In this document: piece after piece, positions 8,940-20,115 of the stretch
How positions within the stretch are numbered: position 1 is the first letter of the stretch
How the letters are laid out: the number at the start of each line of letters is the position of its first letter
NCBI GenBank assembly: GCA_013822685.1
Contig: PNKV01000022.1
Span: forward strand, 17,365-81,364
Length of the DNA stretch: 64,000 bases
Direction: 5' to 3'
DNA from: Leptothrix sp. (in: b-proteobacteria)
GTDB lineage: Bacteria > Pseudomonadota > Gammaproteobacteria > Burkholderiales > Burkholderiaceae_C
Notes under the pieces: generated by a model
Told to the model about the DNA's origin: nothing
What the model saw: the letters and a program-made list of their open reading frames with translations, nothing else
The model's database searches: none
Program-made: the position numbers and the translations under genes

Positions 8940-10700
8940 TCACACCTTCACACGCGCCTTGACCCACGCCGCCACATCCGCCACGGCCACCTTGGTGGCC
9001 TCCTTGTCCTGGCGCCCCTGGTACTCGGCAATGCCGTCCTTGAGGCCCTTGTCGCCCAGCACCACGCGGTGCGGCACGCCGATCAGCTCCCAGTCCGCGA
9101 ACATCGCGCCAGGGCGCTCGCCCCGGTCGTCCAGGATCACGTCGATGCCCGCGGCCGCCAAGTCATCGTGCAACTGGTCAGCAGCCGCCTTGACATCGGC
9201 CGAGCGGTCGTAGCCGATGGGGCAGATCACCACGGTGAACGGGGCGATCGAATCGGGCCAGATGATGCCGCGCTCATCGTGCTTCTGCTCGATGGCGGCG
9301 CCCAGGATCCGGGTCACACCAATGCCGTAGCAGCCCATCTCAAAGTGCTTGGGGCGGCCATCTTCGTCCAGGAAGGTGGCGTTCATCGCCTTGGAATATT
9401 TGGTGCCCAGGTAGAACACATGGCCCACTTCGATGCCACGCTGGATGGCCAGCACGCCTTTGCCGTCGGGGCTCGGGTCACCTTCGACCACGTTGCGCAG
9501 GTCGGTCACCAGGTCGGGCTCGGGCAGGTCACGGCCCCAGTTCACGCCCTTCAGGTGGAAGCCTTCGTCGTTGGCGCCGCACACAAAATCGGCCATGTTG
9601 GCCACCGTGCGGTCGGCCACGACCTTGACCGGCTTGAGCAACTGCACCGGGCCCAGATAACCGGGCTTGCAGCCAAAATGCTCCACGATCTCTTTTTCAG
9701 TGGCGAAGCGGAAGCCAGCTTTCAAACCCTGTCCGTCCGCCAGCTCGATCTTGCCCGCCTTGACTTCGTTCAACTCGTGGTCGCCGCGCACCAGTAGCAA
9801 CCAGACGGTGGATTTGACGATCTCGCCCGCCTCGTTGGTCTCGTCGGTGGCCAGCACCAGCGACTTGACGGTCTGCGCCAGCGGCAAACCCAAAAACGCC
9901 GCCACATCCCCACACGTGCTCTTGCCGGGCGTGGCCACTTTTTCAAGCGCCACCGAAGCCGCGCCGCGAGCAATGATCAGCGCCACGCCTTCGGCCAGCT
10001 CGATGTTGGCCGCGTAGTCACTGGTGGGGCAATAGACGATGGCGTCCTCGCCGGTTTCGGCGATGACCTGGAACTCGTGCGAGCGATCACCACCGATGGC
10101 GCCGGTGTCGGCAGCCACGGCTCGGTACTGAAGACCCAAACGATCGAAGATGCGGCTGTAGGCGGCAAACATGGTGTCGTAGCTTTTACCAGCGGAGGCG
10201 ACATCCCGATCGAAGGAATAAGCGTCCTTCATCGTGAATTCGCGGCCGCGCATCACGCCAAAACGCGGGCGGCGCTCGTCGCGGAACTTGGTTTGCACAT
10301 GGTAGAAGTTCTTGGGCAGTTGGCGGTAACTGCGCAGCTCTTGCCGGGCGATGTCCGTGACAACTTCCTCAGAAGTGGGCTGGATGATGAAGTCGCGGCC
10401 ATGGCGGTCCTTCACGCGCAGCAGTTCAGGGCCCATCTTGTCGAAACGGCCAGTCTCTTGCCACAGCTCGGCCGGTTGCACCACGGGCATCAACAGTTCA
10501 ACCGCACCAGCGCGGCTCATCTCTTCGCGGATGATGCCTTCGACCTTGCGGATGGTGCGCAAGCCCATGGGCATGTAGTTGTAAAGACCGGCGCCCAGCT
10601 TCTTGATGAACCCGGCACGCATCATCAGCTTGTGGCTGACGATCTCTGCATCGGTCGGGGCTTCTTTAAGTGTGGAGATGAAGAACTGGGAAGCTTGCAT
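8940..10700 (-). CDS. proS: Prolyl-tRNA synthetase
   Basis: Class II aminoacyl-tRNA synthetase charging tRNA-Pro. The 586-residue length fits the bacterial form with an inserted editing domain between motifs 2 and 3. Class II motifs are visible: motif 1 around the early helix after [11 protein letters not shown], motif 2 [17 protein letters not shown], and motif 3 with CYGIGVTRI. The C-terminal anticodon-binding domain begins near [12 protein letters not shown] 10700 matches the conserved start MQASQFF; an ATG 48 bases upstream would add an unconserved segment. Confidence 0.97.
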   Translation of the reverse strand: MQASQFFISTLKEAPTDAEIVSHKLMMRAGFIKKLGAGLYNYMPMGLRTIRKVEGIIREEMSRAGAVELLMPVVQPAELWQETGRFDKMGPELLRVKDRHGRDFIIQPTSEEVVTDIARQELRSYRQLPKNFYHVQTKFRDERRPRFGVMRGREFTMKDAYSFDRDVASAGKSYDTMFAAYSRIFDRLGLQYRAVAADTGAIGGDRSHEFQVIAETGEDAIVYCPTSDYAANIELAEGVALIIARGAASVALEKVATPGKSTCGDVAAFLGLPLAQTVKSLVLATDETNEAGEIVKSTVWLLLVRGDHELNEVKAGKIELADGQGLKAGFRFATEKEIVEHFGCKPGYLGPVQLLKPVKVVADRTVANMADFVCGANDEGFHLKGVNWGRDLPEPDLVTDLRNVVEGDPSPDGKGVLAIQRGIEVGHVFYLGTKYSKAMNATFLDEDGRPKHFEMGCYGIGVTRILGAAIEQKHDERGIIWPDSIAPFTVVICPIGYDRSADVKAAADQLHDDLAAAGIDVILDDRGERPGAMFADWELIGVPHRVVLGDKGLKDGIAEYQGRQDKEATKVAVADVAAWVKARVKV

Positions 10701-10794
10701 GGGTATGAAAAATGCACCGTTGTCTAGGGACTCGCGCTTGCGTTTCAACCGAGCGGTGCAATAATGAAATCAGTTGAAAAATTCGGAGTTGATT

Positions 10795-11418
10795 ATGCTC
10801 GACCGTGAAGGCTTTCGCCCCAACGTCGGCATCATCCTGCTCAATCATCGGAACCAGGTTTTTTGGGGCAAACGCATTCGCACCCATTCCTGGCAGTTTC
10901 CGCAAGGCGGCATCAAGCATGGCGAGTCGCCTGAGCAGGCGATGTTCCGCGAGCTCCACGAAGAAGTGGGCTTGCTGCCCGACCACGTGCGCATTGTTGC
11001 GCGCACCCGCGATTGGCTGCGCTATGAGGTACCCAATCACTTCATCCGCAAGGATGCACGCGGCCACTACAAAGGCCAAAAGCAGATCTGGTTCTTGTTG
11101 CAGCTCATGGGCCGCGACACGGACATGAACTTGCGCGCCTCAAACCACCCCGAGTTTGACGCTTGGCGTTGGCACGACTATTGGATTCCGCTTGAAACCG
11201 TGATTGAGTTCAAGCGCGATGTCTACCAACTGGCCTTGTCCGAATTGGCCCGTTTTCTACCCAAGCCACAGGGGCAACAGCCCAACCGCTACTTGCGGGC
11301 GAACATGCGCGGTGCCCACCGGCTTGATGAGCTGCATGCGGACTTGGATGGGTCAGAAAGCTCCGACTCTCTGGCCGGGCCGGACGACACCGTCATCGTC
11401 AACGGCACGCACCGCTGA
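10795..11418 (+). CDS. rppH: RNA 5'-pyrophosphohydrolase
   Basis: Nudix hydrolase that removes pyrophosphate from the 5' end of triphosphorylated mRNA and so opens it to RNase E decay. The 207-residue protein has the Nudix box at about residues 38-60 (GGIKHGE...REUHEEVG pattern). It carries the family start [13 protein letters not shown] and the WQFPQGG motif. ATG 10795 was chosen because CGGAG lies seven bases upstream. The C-terminal 40 residues are acidic and unconserved. Divergent from proS, an arrangement I recall as common in Burkholderiales. Confidence 0.94.
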   Translation: MLDREGFRPNVGIILLNHRNQVFWGKRIRTHSWQFPQGGIKHGESPEQAMFRELHEEVGLLPDHVRIVARTRDWLRYEVPNHFIRKDARGHYKGQKQIWFLLQLMGRDTDMNLRASNHPEFDAWRWHDYWIPLETVIEFKRDVYQLALSELARFLPKPQGQQPNRYLRANMRGAHRLDELHADLDGSESSDSLAGPDDTVIVNGTHR

Positions 11419-11433
11419 CCTCGGTGCCAAACA

Positions 11434-11465
11434 GGTGCTTGGGCCATTAGGCTGACCCAAGCACC
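11434..11465. terminator. Inverted repeat between convergent genes, possible bidirectional terminator
   Basis: GGTGCTTGGG and its exact complement CCCAAGCACC form a 10-bp stem with a 12-base loop, sitting in the 64-base gap between the converging rppH and the binding-protein gene. No good T-run follows on either strand, so it may act with Rho or only protect mRNA 3' ends. Confidence 0.5.
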
Positions 11466-11482
11466 GTTGACCAACCGATGAC

Positions 11483-12526
11483 TTAATCGACTTCGGTCTT
11501 GGTGGCGCATTCCGCATCGCCAGGATTCACATCGCAACGGGCGCGCTTGATGATGTTCAAGCCACGTTTGTTGTAGATGCCCTGGTTGGCGATTTCGATG
11601 CGCGCTTCACGGAACATCTGCACGTACTTGGGGATGTTTTCCGGAGGAAGATCAACCCACATGTTGGCAGGCACGCCCTTTTCAGCCACGTCGATGAAGT
11701 GCAGCGCGCGGTCGAACTGAGATGCCCAATATTGGCGCGACTTTTCACCAAAGCCTTCGGGGAACTTGCTCTTGTTGAGCACGATCTGCACGGTCGGGAT
11801 CAGGATCGGCAAGCGGCCAATGCCGCCGGTGGTGCCAATGCCCTTGTAAAGCTCGAAGGGCTTGAAGGCCACGGCCGGCAAGGTCACCATGTCGACCGAC
11901 CCATTGTTGAACTTGGGACCGATGTTGGTCACGTCAGCCGACACAGGCTGGGCGCCAATGCGCTGGATCATCACGCCCTGGGCTTTGTCGTAGTCGAAAG
12001 CAGCGATCTTTTTACCGGACAGCGCTTCGACCGAGTTGATTTTGCGGTCACGAACGATGGGATAAGCCGCGCCCAAGGGGAACAAGCCGCCGACTTCGTA
12101 GTTGCCCTCCACCATCAACTTGGCGGCTTGGGGCGTGCTGAACACCTGGATGACCTTGCGCACCACTTCGTAGCTGGCCTTGATGTCGATCTTTCCACCG
12201 CGCACGATGGTGGTGGCCCCGATGCTGTCCAGGGCACCAGAGATGGCATTGAACGGACGTGTCCGCAATGTCGTGGCGATCACGGCATCGCATTGGCCTG
12301 ATCTGAACTCTTCAATGGCCACGCGCTCATCGACGTAGCCCTTGATGTCCATCTCAACGCCGTTTTTCTGCATTGCCAGGACATAGTCCATGGCGGATGA
12401 AGTGACGTCGCCAGACTTGCCTGCCACGTCCCAAACGCAGACCATTGACTTGGCCATGACGGGGCTGGCCGCACAGGTTGCCACTGCCATTGCCGCAGCG
12501 GCCTTTGTCCATGATTTCATTTTCAT
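11483..12526 (-). CDS. Periplasmic solute-binding-like protein (AdeT1/2-type)
   Basis: A 347-residue exported protein with a signal peptide at residues 1-26 (basic start, alanine-rich core, ASPVMA/K cleavage). The body has two-lobed binding-protein character (VCVWDVAGKSGD, FRSGQCDAVIATTLRTRPFN, LSGKKIAAFDYDKAQG) and resembles the putative solute-binding family that includes Acinetobacter AdeT. It has four cysteines in the mature part, two of them near the C-terminus. ATG 12526 has AAAGGA six bases upstream. It follows proB on the same strand after 167 bases, with no membrane-transporter gene adjacent, so the ligand is unknown. Family assignment is from memory of the sequence pattern. Confidence 0.7.
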   Translation of the reverse strand: MKMKSWTKAAAAMAVATCAASPVMAKSMVCVWDVAGKSGDVTSSAMDYVLAMQKNGVEMDIKGYVDERVAIEEFRSGQCDAVIATTLRTRPFNAISGALDSIGATTIVRGGKIDIKASYEVVRKVIQVFSTPQAAKLMVEGNYEVGGLFPLGAAYPIVRDRKINSVEALSGKKIAAFDYDKAQGVMIQRIGAQPVSADVTNIGPKFNNGSVDMVTLPAVAFKPFELYKGIGTTGGIGRLPILIPTVQIVLNKSKFPEGFGEKSRQYWASQFDRALHFIDVAEKGVPANMWVDLPPENIPKYVQMFREARIEIANQGIYNKRGLNIIKRARCDVNPGDAECATKTEVD

Positions 12527-12693
12527 CTGAGTCCTTTGATTTCCTGACATTGATGTCTCCACGCTTTGTGGATATCCGCACCACCAAATGGTTCCACATT
12601 GTTCATCAATAACAACGAGGACTCCGATTCAACGCGGAATTGACACCCCAGACAGACAGGGGGAACCCGTAGCTCCCACTTAAAGGGGATCGT

Positions 12694-13812
12694 TCAGACC
12701 AGGACCAGGTTGTCCCGGTGGATCATTTCAGGCTCACTGGTGAAGCCCAGCAGGGCCTCGAATTCGGTGGAAGGCTTGCGCGCAATGCGGCGGGCCTCGC
12801 TGCTGGCATAGTTGGCCAAGCCGCGCGCCACGTCTTGACCTTGGGCATTGCGGACAGCGATGACATCGCCGCGGTGGAACTCACCCACCACCTCGGTCAT
12901 GCCGATGGGCAGCAGGCTCTTGCCTTGGTCGCGCAACTTGGTCACCGCCCCATCGTCGATGACGACAGCGCCACGCAGCTGCAAGTGGTCGGCCATCCAT
13001 TGTTTGCGCGCGGCAACCTTGGCCGTCGTGGCCACGAACAGCGTGCCGATGGATTCGCCCTGCGACAGGCGCACCAGCACATCGGTCTCGCGACCCCAGG
13101 CCACCACCGTGTTGGCGCCGCTGCCCGCAGCGCGCTTGGCCGCCAGCACCTTGGTGATCATGCCGCCACGGCCAATGCTGGACCCCGCCCCACCCGCCAT
13201 CTGCTCCAGCGCCGGATCGCCCGCCGTGGCCACGTCGATGAAGCGGGCGTTGGCATCCTTGCGCGGATCAGCGCTGTACAAGCCCTTCTGATCGGTCAGG
13301 ATGACCAGGGCATCGGCCTCGACCAGGTTCGCCACCAGCGCCCCCAGGGTGTCGTTGTCGCCGAACTTGATCTCGTCGGTGACCACCGTGTCGTTTTCGT
13401 TGATGACGGGCACCACGCGGTGCGACAACAGCGTCAGCAAGGTGGAGCGGGCATTGAGGTAACGCTCGCGATCGACCAAGTCAGCGTGCGTGAGCAGCAC
13501 CTGCGCGCTGCCCAGGCCATGCTCGCTGAGCTTGGTTTCGTACATCTGAGCCAGGCCCATCTGGCCCACGGCCGCTGCGGCTTGCAATTCGTGCAGCTCT
13601 TTGGGGCGCGTGGCCCAGCCCAGGCGCTTCATGCCCTCGGCGATCGCGCCGCTGGACACCATGATGACCTCGCGCCCATCCTGCGCCAGAGCGGCCAGTT
13701 GGCGGCACCAGGTGCCGATGGCTTCGGCGTCGATGCCGCGGCCTTCGTTGGTCACCAGGCTGGAGCCCACCTTGACCACGATGCGGCGGGCGTTTTTCAG
13801 GACGTCATTCAT
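12694..13812 (-). CDS. proB: Glutamate 5-kinase
   Basis: Phosphorylates glutamate at the gamma-carboxyl, the first step of proline synthesis, and is normally feedback-inhibited by proline. The 372-residue protein starts [15 protein letters not shown] (amino-acid kinase fold, residues 1-260), with the substrate loop [18 protein letters not shown] and GTGG-like [13 protein letters not shown]-terminal PUA domain (about 280-372) is complete. It sits 31 bases after obgE on the same strand, completing the betaproteobacterial rplU-rpmA-obgE-proB order. Confidence 0.96.
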   Translation of the reverse strand: MNDVLKNARRIVVKVGSSLVTNEGRGIDAEAIGTWCRQLAALAQDGREVIMVSSGAIAEGMKRLGWATRPKELHELQAAAAVGQMGLAQMYETKLSEHGLGSAQVLLTHADLVDRERYLNARSTLLTLLSHRVVPVINENDTVVTDEIKFGDNDTLGALVANLVEADALVILTDQKGLYSADPRKDANARFIDVATAGDPALEQMAGGAGSSIGRGGMITKVLAAKRAAGSGANTVVAWGRETDVLVRLSQGESIGTLFVATTAKVAARKQWMADHLQLRGAVVIDDGAVTKLRDQGKSLLPIGMTEVVGEFHRGDVIAVRNAQGQDVARGLANYASSEARRIARKPSTEFEALLGFTSEPEMIHRDNLVLV

Positions 13813-13843
13813 GGTTCAAGGCGCGGTGTGAGAGGAGGAGGGA

Positions 13844-15223
<1,380 letters not shown>

Positions 15224-15263
15224 TTATCGACATGGTTGCCGGCCGCATTGGCCGCCGGCGAAA

Positions 15264-15297
15264 AACGCAAAAGCCCCGGCGAGCCGGGGCCTTGTTT
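15264..15297 (-). terminator. Rho-independent terminator after rplU-rpmA
   Basis: Read on the minus strand, a GC stem GCCCCGGC/GCCGGGGC (15273-15290) is followed by TTTTGCGTTTTT. It lies between the rpmA stop and obgE and would attenuate or end the ribosomal-protein transcript. The plus strand also shows a short TTGTTTT on the other side. Confidence 0.75.
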
Positions 15298-15347
15298 TGA
15301 AAGCCCGCCAGCAGCCAGACCCGAAGGCCAAGCCGCCGATGAGGCGA

Positions 15348-15605
15348 TCAGACTGGCGTGATGACCACTGTCTTGCGGTTCAAAGAACCTTTGACAGTGA
15401 AAGACACGGTGCCATCGACCAGCGCGAACAGGGTGTGATCGCGGCCCATGCCAACATTGGTACCAGCGTGGAAGCGGGTGCCGCGTTGGCGGACGATGAT
15501 GGAACCAGCCGAGACGAGTTGGCTACCGAAAGCCTTCACGCCGAGCATCTTTGGTTGGGAGTCGCGGCCGTTCCGCGTGGAACCGCCGCCCTTTTTCTGT
15601 GCCAT
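15348..15605 (-). CDS. rpmA: 50S ribosomal protein L27
   Basis: An 85-residue L27 whose N-terminal [15 protein letters not shown] reaches the peptidyl transferase centre, followed by [23 protein letters not shown], fully conserved. It lies 19 bases after rplU in the same operon and is followed by a strong hairpin terminator before obgE. Confidence 0.98.
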   Translation of the reverse strand: MAQKKGGGSTRNGRDSQPKMLGVKAFGSQLVSAGSIIVRQRGTRFHAGTNVGMGRDHTLFALVDGTVSFTVKGSLNRKTVVITPV

Positions 15606-15624
15606 GGATCTGCTCCTTGGTGGG

Positions 15625-15936
15625 TTAAGCGTTCACAGAGCTGATTTGCAGCTCGGTGTAGTTCTGACGATGGCCTTGGCGCTTTTGATAGTGCTTACGA
15701 CGACGCATCTTGAAGATGCGCACTTTGTCGTGACGGCCTTGCGAGAGAACAGTTGCTTTGACGGTTGCGCCAGCCACCAAGGGCGTGCCGATCTTCATTT
15801 CAGCGCCGATTCCGACTGCCAAAACTTGGTCGATCACGATCTCTTGGCCAACGTCCGCAGTAATCTGTTCTACTTTGATCTTTTCGCCAGCAGCAACTTT
15901 GTATTGCTTGCCGCCGGTTTTTATGACCGCGTACAT
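15625..15936 (-). CDS. rplU: 50S ribosomal protein L21
   Basis: A 103-residue L21 with the family start [14 protein letters not shown], and the C-terminal [20 protein letters not shown] that contacts 23S rRNA. ATG 15936 is chosen over an ATG five codons upstream because conservation begins there and AAAGG sits seven bases before it. First gene of the rplU-rpmA operon; its promoter must lie in the roughly 120-base gap up to 16059, where I cannot point to clear boxes. Confidence 0.98.
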   Translation of the reverse strand: MYAVIKTGGKQYKVAAGEKIKVEQITADVGQEIVIDQVLAVGIGAEMKIGTPLVAGATVKATVLSQGRHDKVRIFKMRRRKHYQKRQGHRQNYTELQISSVNA

Positions 15937-16059
15937 AGGGAGACCTTTCAAGTATCTGATGCCCGCCCCTCAAACAGGATCGCGGCGATCAGATCGGGAA
16001 AAATCCCAGGTCTTCTACACACGTCTGCATTGAAAAGAAGGCGACGAATCTCCGCACAC

Positions 16060-17415
16060 TCAAAGTGCGAAGCTCTCGATACTACCACGGGGCCGACTGT
16101 GTTTGCAAGCATCCACCCCGGCCGCCCTGCTTTCCAGCGTGTTGGAGGTGTGGATGATGGGGCTGCTGGCCTCGCCCATGCTGTGGCTGAACGGGTCCAA
16201 CCCCTCGCCGGGCGCCGAGCCATCCTTGGGGGCGCCCCAGCCGAAAAAGGCCGTCACCTCGTCGCGTTTGGCCAGGGCATCGGTGAAGCCCAGGTGGATC
16301 AACTCGCGGGTGAAGGAGGATTCGAACAGCAGGTAGCTGGCCAGCGCGGACCCGCGGGCAGTCTTGCCCCGGCCGTAGACGCCGACGGCACGCAGCATGC
16401 CGCGCACGGCGGGCGGCAGCGCCCACAGGTGGCGGGCGGCGATGTCGTCGATGCGCTGGCTGGGGGCGATCACCAGCACATCGACCGGGCGCAATGCCGA
16501 GCGCTCACGCGCCTCGGGCGAGAGCAGGCTCAAGGTGCTGTTGACGCGTTTCATGCGCTCGATGTCCACCGCCAGGGCGTCCAGGAAGATGCTGGACATG
16601 GCGTGGCCGGCGATCTGCGCCAGGTTGGGGTATTCAAGAATCGCGTCGCGCGGCGCGGGCGGTTCGTGCAGGCGGCCAGCACCAATCACCAGGATGCGGT
16701 CGGCGCCCAGGTGGATGGCAGGCGACATGGGGGCGGCCTGGCGCATGGAGCCATCGCCAAAATAATGAGGCCGGCCATCGACCGACAACTGCACGGCCGG
16801 GAACACGAAAGGGATGGCGCTGGACGCCATCAGGTGCTCGATCGATAGGCTATCGCGCACGCTGATGCGTTGCGAGCGGTCCCAGGAGGCCACGGGCTCG
16901 GCGCAATCGTAGAAGGTGACGTGCTCGCCCGTGGTGTAGCTGGACGCGGAGATCGCCACTGCGTGCAGGTGCCCTTCTTCCATGAGCTTGGGCAGCCGGT
17001 CGATCTTGAACAGATCGGGCAGCAGTTCGCGCAGGGGTTCGTTGTCCAGCAAGGAGCGCGGTCGCGCGCGGCGCCAGCGGGCCAAGGCCCAGCCCAGCGA
17101 AAACAGCGTCAGCCATTGGGCGCCACTGCGGATGATGCCCAAGGAGTCGGAGTGGTAGACCTGCTCGGATTTGAAATCGCGCCAGACCTCGACCATGGCG
17201 CGCACCGCCAGCTCGAAGTGGTCGGCACGGCAGGCCAGGGCCATGCCATTGAGCGCGCCAGCCGAAGTGCCAGAAATGATCTGAAAGGGATTGCCGCGCT
17301 GCTTTTCGCCGCTGTCACGGCGAATCAGCATCATGGCTTGAAGCACACCGACCTGGTAGGCGGCGCGGGCGCCACCGCCAGTGAGGACCAAAGCTGTTTT
17401 TCCGGGCAGGCTCAT
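16060..17415 (-). CDS. Patatin-like phospholipase
   Basis: A 451-residue Ser-Asp dyad lipid hydrolase. The oxyanion loop GGGARAAYQ is near residue 13, the nucleophile elbow GTSAG near residue 49, and the catalytic Asp in FGDGSMRQ near residue 219. No signal peptide is seen, so it is cytoplasmic or peripheral at the inner membrane. The C-terminal 60 residues are low in conservation. It is transcribed toward rplU and follows the arginase gene by 51 bases. The substrate cannot be inferred. Confidence 0.9.
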   Translation of the reverse strand: MSLPGKTALVLTGGGARAAYQVGVLQAMMLIRRDSGEKQRGNPFQIISGTSAGALNGMALACRADHFELAVRAMVEVWRDFKSEQVYHSDSLGIIRSGAQWLTLFSLGWALARWRRARPRSLLDNEPLRELLPDLFKIDRLPKLMEEGHLHAVAISASSYTTGEHVTFYDCAEPVASWDRSQRISVRDSLSIEHLMASSAIPFVFPAVQLSVDGRPHYFGDGSMRQAAPMSPAIHLGADRILVIGAGRLHEPPAPRDAILEYPNLAQIAGHAMSSIFLDALAVDIERMKRVNSTLSLLSPEARERSALRPVDVLVIAPSQRIDDIAARHLWALPPAVRGMLRAVGVYGRGKTARGSALASYLLFESSFTRELIHLGFTDALAKRDEVTAFFGWGAPKDGSAPGEGLDPFSHSMGEASSPIIHTSNTLESRAAGVDACKHSRPRGSIESFAL

Positions 17416-17466
17416 ATGGCACTTATCGGCACGAAACCGTCAGATCTGAGTCGGAAAATACCCTCA

Positions 17467-18399
17467 TCAGCTGCGCAAGCGCATGAGGGTGGATTTGCCG
17501 AACAGGCTTTCGACAAGGTCCACGACCAGTTCGGCCGTTCGGTTTTGCAAGTCTCGGGCCGGGTTCAGCTCCATCACATCCAGGGATGAGAGGCGGCCGG
17601 TGTCGGCGATCATTTCCATGCAAAGCTGGGCCTCGCGGTAGGTGGGGCCGCCACGGACCGCGGTGCCCACACCGGGCGCGATGTCCGGGTCCAGGAAATC
17701 CACGTCGAAACTGACGTGCAGGTGCGTGCGCTCGTCGACGCCCATGAGGGCTTGCTGCATGACAGCGCGCATGCCGTGCTCGTCCAGGTGGCGCATGTCA
17801 AAGACTTCCAGGCCCTGTGCATGCACGAACTGGCGCTCTTGATCGTCAACGCTGCGCACGCCGATCAGGCGGAGCTCATCGCGCGCCAGGGCCGGCTGCG
17901 GCAAGCCGGCCGCGGACAGGTGCACCAAATCATCCGGCCCCAAGCCGAACAACACAGCCACGGGCATGCCGTGCAGGTTGCCGCTGGGCGTGATGTCACT
18001 GGTGTTGAAGTCGGCGTGGGCATCCAGCCAGATGACACGCAGGTTTTGCCCGGTGGCGCGGCAATGCGCGGCCACGGCGCCGATCGACCCCATCGCCAGG
18101 CAGTGGTCTCCGCCCAGCAGCATGGGCATGTCGCCCGCAGCCAAGGCGGCGGACACGGCCTTGAAAACTTGCTGGTTCCAGGCCAGCACTTCTTTCAGGT
18201 GCCGGTGGCCGTTGACTGGCGGTTGCCAGGGATTGGTGGGCCCGTTCAGGTTGCCGGCATCGTTCACGGTCAAGCCCAACCGGGTCAGGGCTTCCGGCAG
18301 GCCGGCCACGCGAAGGGCTTCAGGCCCCAGGCCGGCACCACGCATGCTCGCACCCACGTCGGTGGGTGCGCCAATCAATCTCAGGGTGCGGTGGTTCAT
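17467..18399 (-). CDS. Arginase (ureohydrolase family)
   Basis: Mn-dependent ureohydrolase, most like arginase, giving ornithine and urea. The 310-residue protein has the metal motifs LGGDHCLAMGS, WLDAHADFNT and SFDVDFLDPDIAPGVGT, and the family start LIGAPTDVGASMRG. The spacing and SGNLHGMP segment favour arginase over agmatinase. Interesting company in this genome is the cyanophycin locus at 53.9-61.6 kb, whose polymer is half arginine, although the two are about 35 kb apart. It sits between a LOG-family gene and the patatin gene. Confidence 0.88.
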   Translation of the reverse strand: MNHRTLRLIGAPTDVGASMRGAGLGPEALRVAGLPEALTRLGLTVNDAGNLNGPTNPWQPPVNGHRHLKEVLAWNQQVFKAVSAALAAGDMPMLLGGDHCLAMGSIGAVAAHCRATGQNLRVIWLDAHADFNTSDITPSGNLHGMPVAVLFGLGPDDLVHLSAAGLPQPALARDELRLIGVRSVDDQERQFVHAQGLEVFDMRHLDEHGMRAVMQQALMGVDERTHLHVSFDVDFLDPDIAPGVGTAVRGGPTYREAQLCMEMIADTGRLSSLDVMELNPARDLQNRTAELVVDLVESLFGKSTLMRLRS

Positions 18400-18434
18400 G
18401 CGGGCCCCTTCTTATGCTGATGGTGTTGCTGGCC

Positions 18435-19340
18435 TCACCAGCCGCAGGCGGAATCCTCGTCTGGCCGGCCCAGGCCATAGACCTGCTGCAGTGTTTCCCA
18501 GGCCTCGTCGGCGGTTTCAACGTAGCGGAACAGGTGCACATCGCCCGGGCTGATCATGCCGGTGTCCACCAGGTGATCGATGTTGATCAGCTTGGTCCAG
18601 AACTCGCGGCCGAACAGCAGCACGGGGCGCTTGCGGCATTTGCCGGTCTGCATCAGAGTGAGCGCTTCGAACAGCTCGTCCAGGGTGCCAAAGCCGCCAG
18701 GGAAGCACACCAGGGCCACCGAACGCATCAGGAAATGCATTTTGCGCAGGGCAAAGTAGTGGAACTGGAAGCACAGCCGGGGCGTGATGTAGGGGTTGGG
18801 CTCTTGCTCGTGGGGCAGCACGATGTTCAGGCCAATGCTTTTGCCACCCACCTCGAAAGCGCCGCGGTTGCCCGCCTCCATGATGCCCGGGCCACCACCG
18901 GTGACCACGTAGATCGGTGTCTGCAATTGGGCCGAATGCGTCGTGACCAGGGTGGCGAACTTGCGCGCTTCCTCGTAATAGTGGGACATGTCCACGTGAC
19001 GGCGGGCCTGCCGCAGCGCCACTTCGCGCTCGGAGCCCTCGGGCAGGGCTTCTGCGGCGGCAAGGCGTGAATGGGCTTCGTCGGCCGGCAGGATGCGGGC
19101 GCTGCCAAACATCACGATGGTGGATTTGATGCCCTCTTCGCGCTGAACCATCTCGGGCTTGAGCAGTTCAAGCTGCATGCGCACGGGGCGCAGGTCAGGA
19201 TTGAGCAGGAACTCCGGGTCGGCGAAAGCGAGGTCGTAGCTGCTGTCGGCCCCGGCATAGAGCGAGGGCTTGGCGGCGTTGCGCGCATCCTGAACCGCAG
19301 TGGGGAAATTGCGTTCAAGCAGTTCTTTGGGATTGTTCAT
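18435..19340 (-). CDS. LOG-family / TIGR00730-type Rossmann protein
   Basis: A 301-residue member of the lysine-decarboxylase-like (LOG) family. The signature PGGFGTLDELFEAL and the nucleotide-site GGGPGIMEAGNRGAFEVGG are both present, as is CFQFHYFALRKMHFLM. Small LOG proteins are nucleoside 5'-monophosphate phosphoribohydrolases, but this larger type, with about 100 extra N-terminal residues, is not well characterised. ATG 19340 overlaps the end of the MoeB-like gene by 26 bases; an in-frame GTG at 19364 is an alternative. Confidence 0.85.
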   Translation of the reverse strand: MNNPKELLERNFPTAVQDARNAAKPSLYAGADSSYDLAFADPEFLLNPDLRPVRMQLELLKPEMVQREEGIKSTIVMFGSARILPADEAHSRLAAAEALPEGSEREVALRQARRHVDMSHYYEEARKFATLVTTHSAQLQTPIYVVTGGGPGIMEAGNRGAFEVGGKSIGLNIVLPHEQEPNPYITPRLCFQFHYFALRKMHFLMRSVALVCFPGGFGTLDELFEALTLMQTGKCRKRPVLLFGREFWTKLINIDHLVDTGMISPGDVHLFRYVETADEAWETLQQVYGLGRPDEDSACGW

Positions 19341-20115
19341 GTTGTTCAGTGCCTTGGGGTCCACACACTGGGCACGCCGGCTCGCGGCGCGCCCTCAATT
19401 CAGTCCATCGCCAACTGCGGCCATCAAGCATCAGCAAGCGGCCTGCCAGCGAGGGGTGCGCCTCGTGCTCGTGCAAGCCGGCCAGCAATTTGAGCGCTTC
19501 GCCCGCCTGCATCACGCCCAGCATGCCCACCACGGGCGCGAAGATCCCGAGGGTGGCGCAGCGCGTTTCAGCTGGCGCCTGGTCAGGCGGAAAAAGGCAG
19601 GCGTAGCAGGGGGAGCCTGGCGCACGGGGATCGAAGACGCTGATCTGGCCGTCAAAGCGCACGGCGGCGGCCGAGACAAGCGGCACCCCGGCATCAACGC
19701 AGGCCTGGTTGATCAGCTGGCGGATGGCGAAGTGGTCGGTGCAATCGAGCACGACATCCGCCTGGGGCACCCAGTGCGCCAGCAGTACGGCATCGGCGGC
19801 CTGGGGCACGGCGTGCACGTGCACTTGGGGGTTGAGTTGCTTCAAACCTTGGGCGGCCGATGCCACCTTGGGCTGGCCCACGCGCTCGGTGGTGTGCACG
19901 ATCTGGCGTTGCAGGTTGGTCAGGTCAACGGTGTCCGGATCGATCACCGTGATCCGCCCCACGCCCGCGCTGGCCAGGTACATCAGCGCCGGAGCCCCCA
20001 GCCCGCCGGCCCCGATGACCAGGGCGTGGGCGTTCAAGAGATGCGTCTGTGCCTCTTCCGACCACTCATCCAGCAAGAGATGGCGGCTGTAGCGCAGGCG
20101 TTGGTCGTCGTTCAC
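19315..20115 (-). CDS. ThiF/MoeB-family adenylyltransferase
   Basis: E1-like enzyme that adenylates the C-terminus of a ubiquitin-like sulfur carrier (MoaD or ThiS). The 266-residue protein begins with the RYSRHLLL motif. It has GAGGLGAPALMYLASAGVG for ATP, the DLTNLQRQ motif and DCTDHFAIR, and the structural zinc cysteines CYAC and CPVC. Which carrier it serves cannot be told: no moaD or thiS lies nearby. The start is GTG 20115, overlapping the protease stop as GTGA. Confidence 0.9.
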   Translation of the reverse strand: MNDDQRLRYSRHLLLDEWSEEAQTHLLNAHALVIGAGGLGAPALMYLASAGVGRITVIDPDTVDLTNLQRQIVHTTERVGQPKVASAAQGLKQLNPQVHVHAVPQAADAVLLAHWVPQADVVLDCTDHFAIRQLINQACVDAGVPLVSAAAVRFDGQISVFDPRAPGSPCYACLFPPDQAPAETRCATLGIFAPVVGMLGVMQAGEALKLLAGLHEHEAHPSLAGRLLMLDGRSWRWTELRARREPACPVCGPQGTEQHEQSQRTA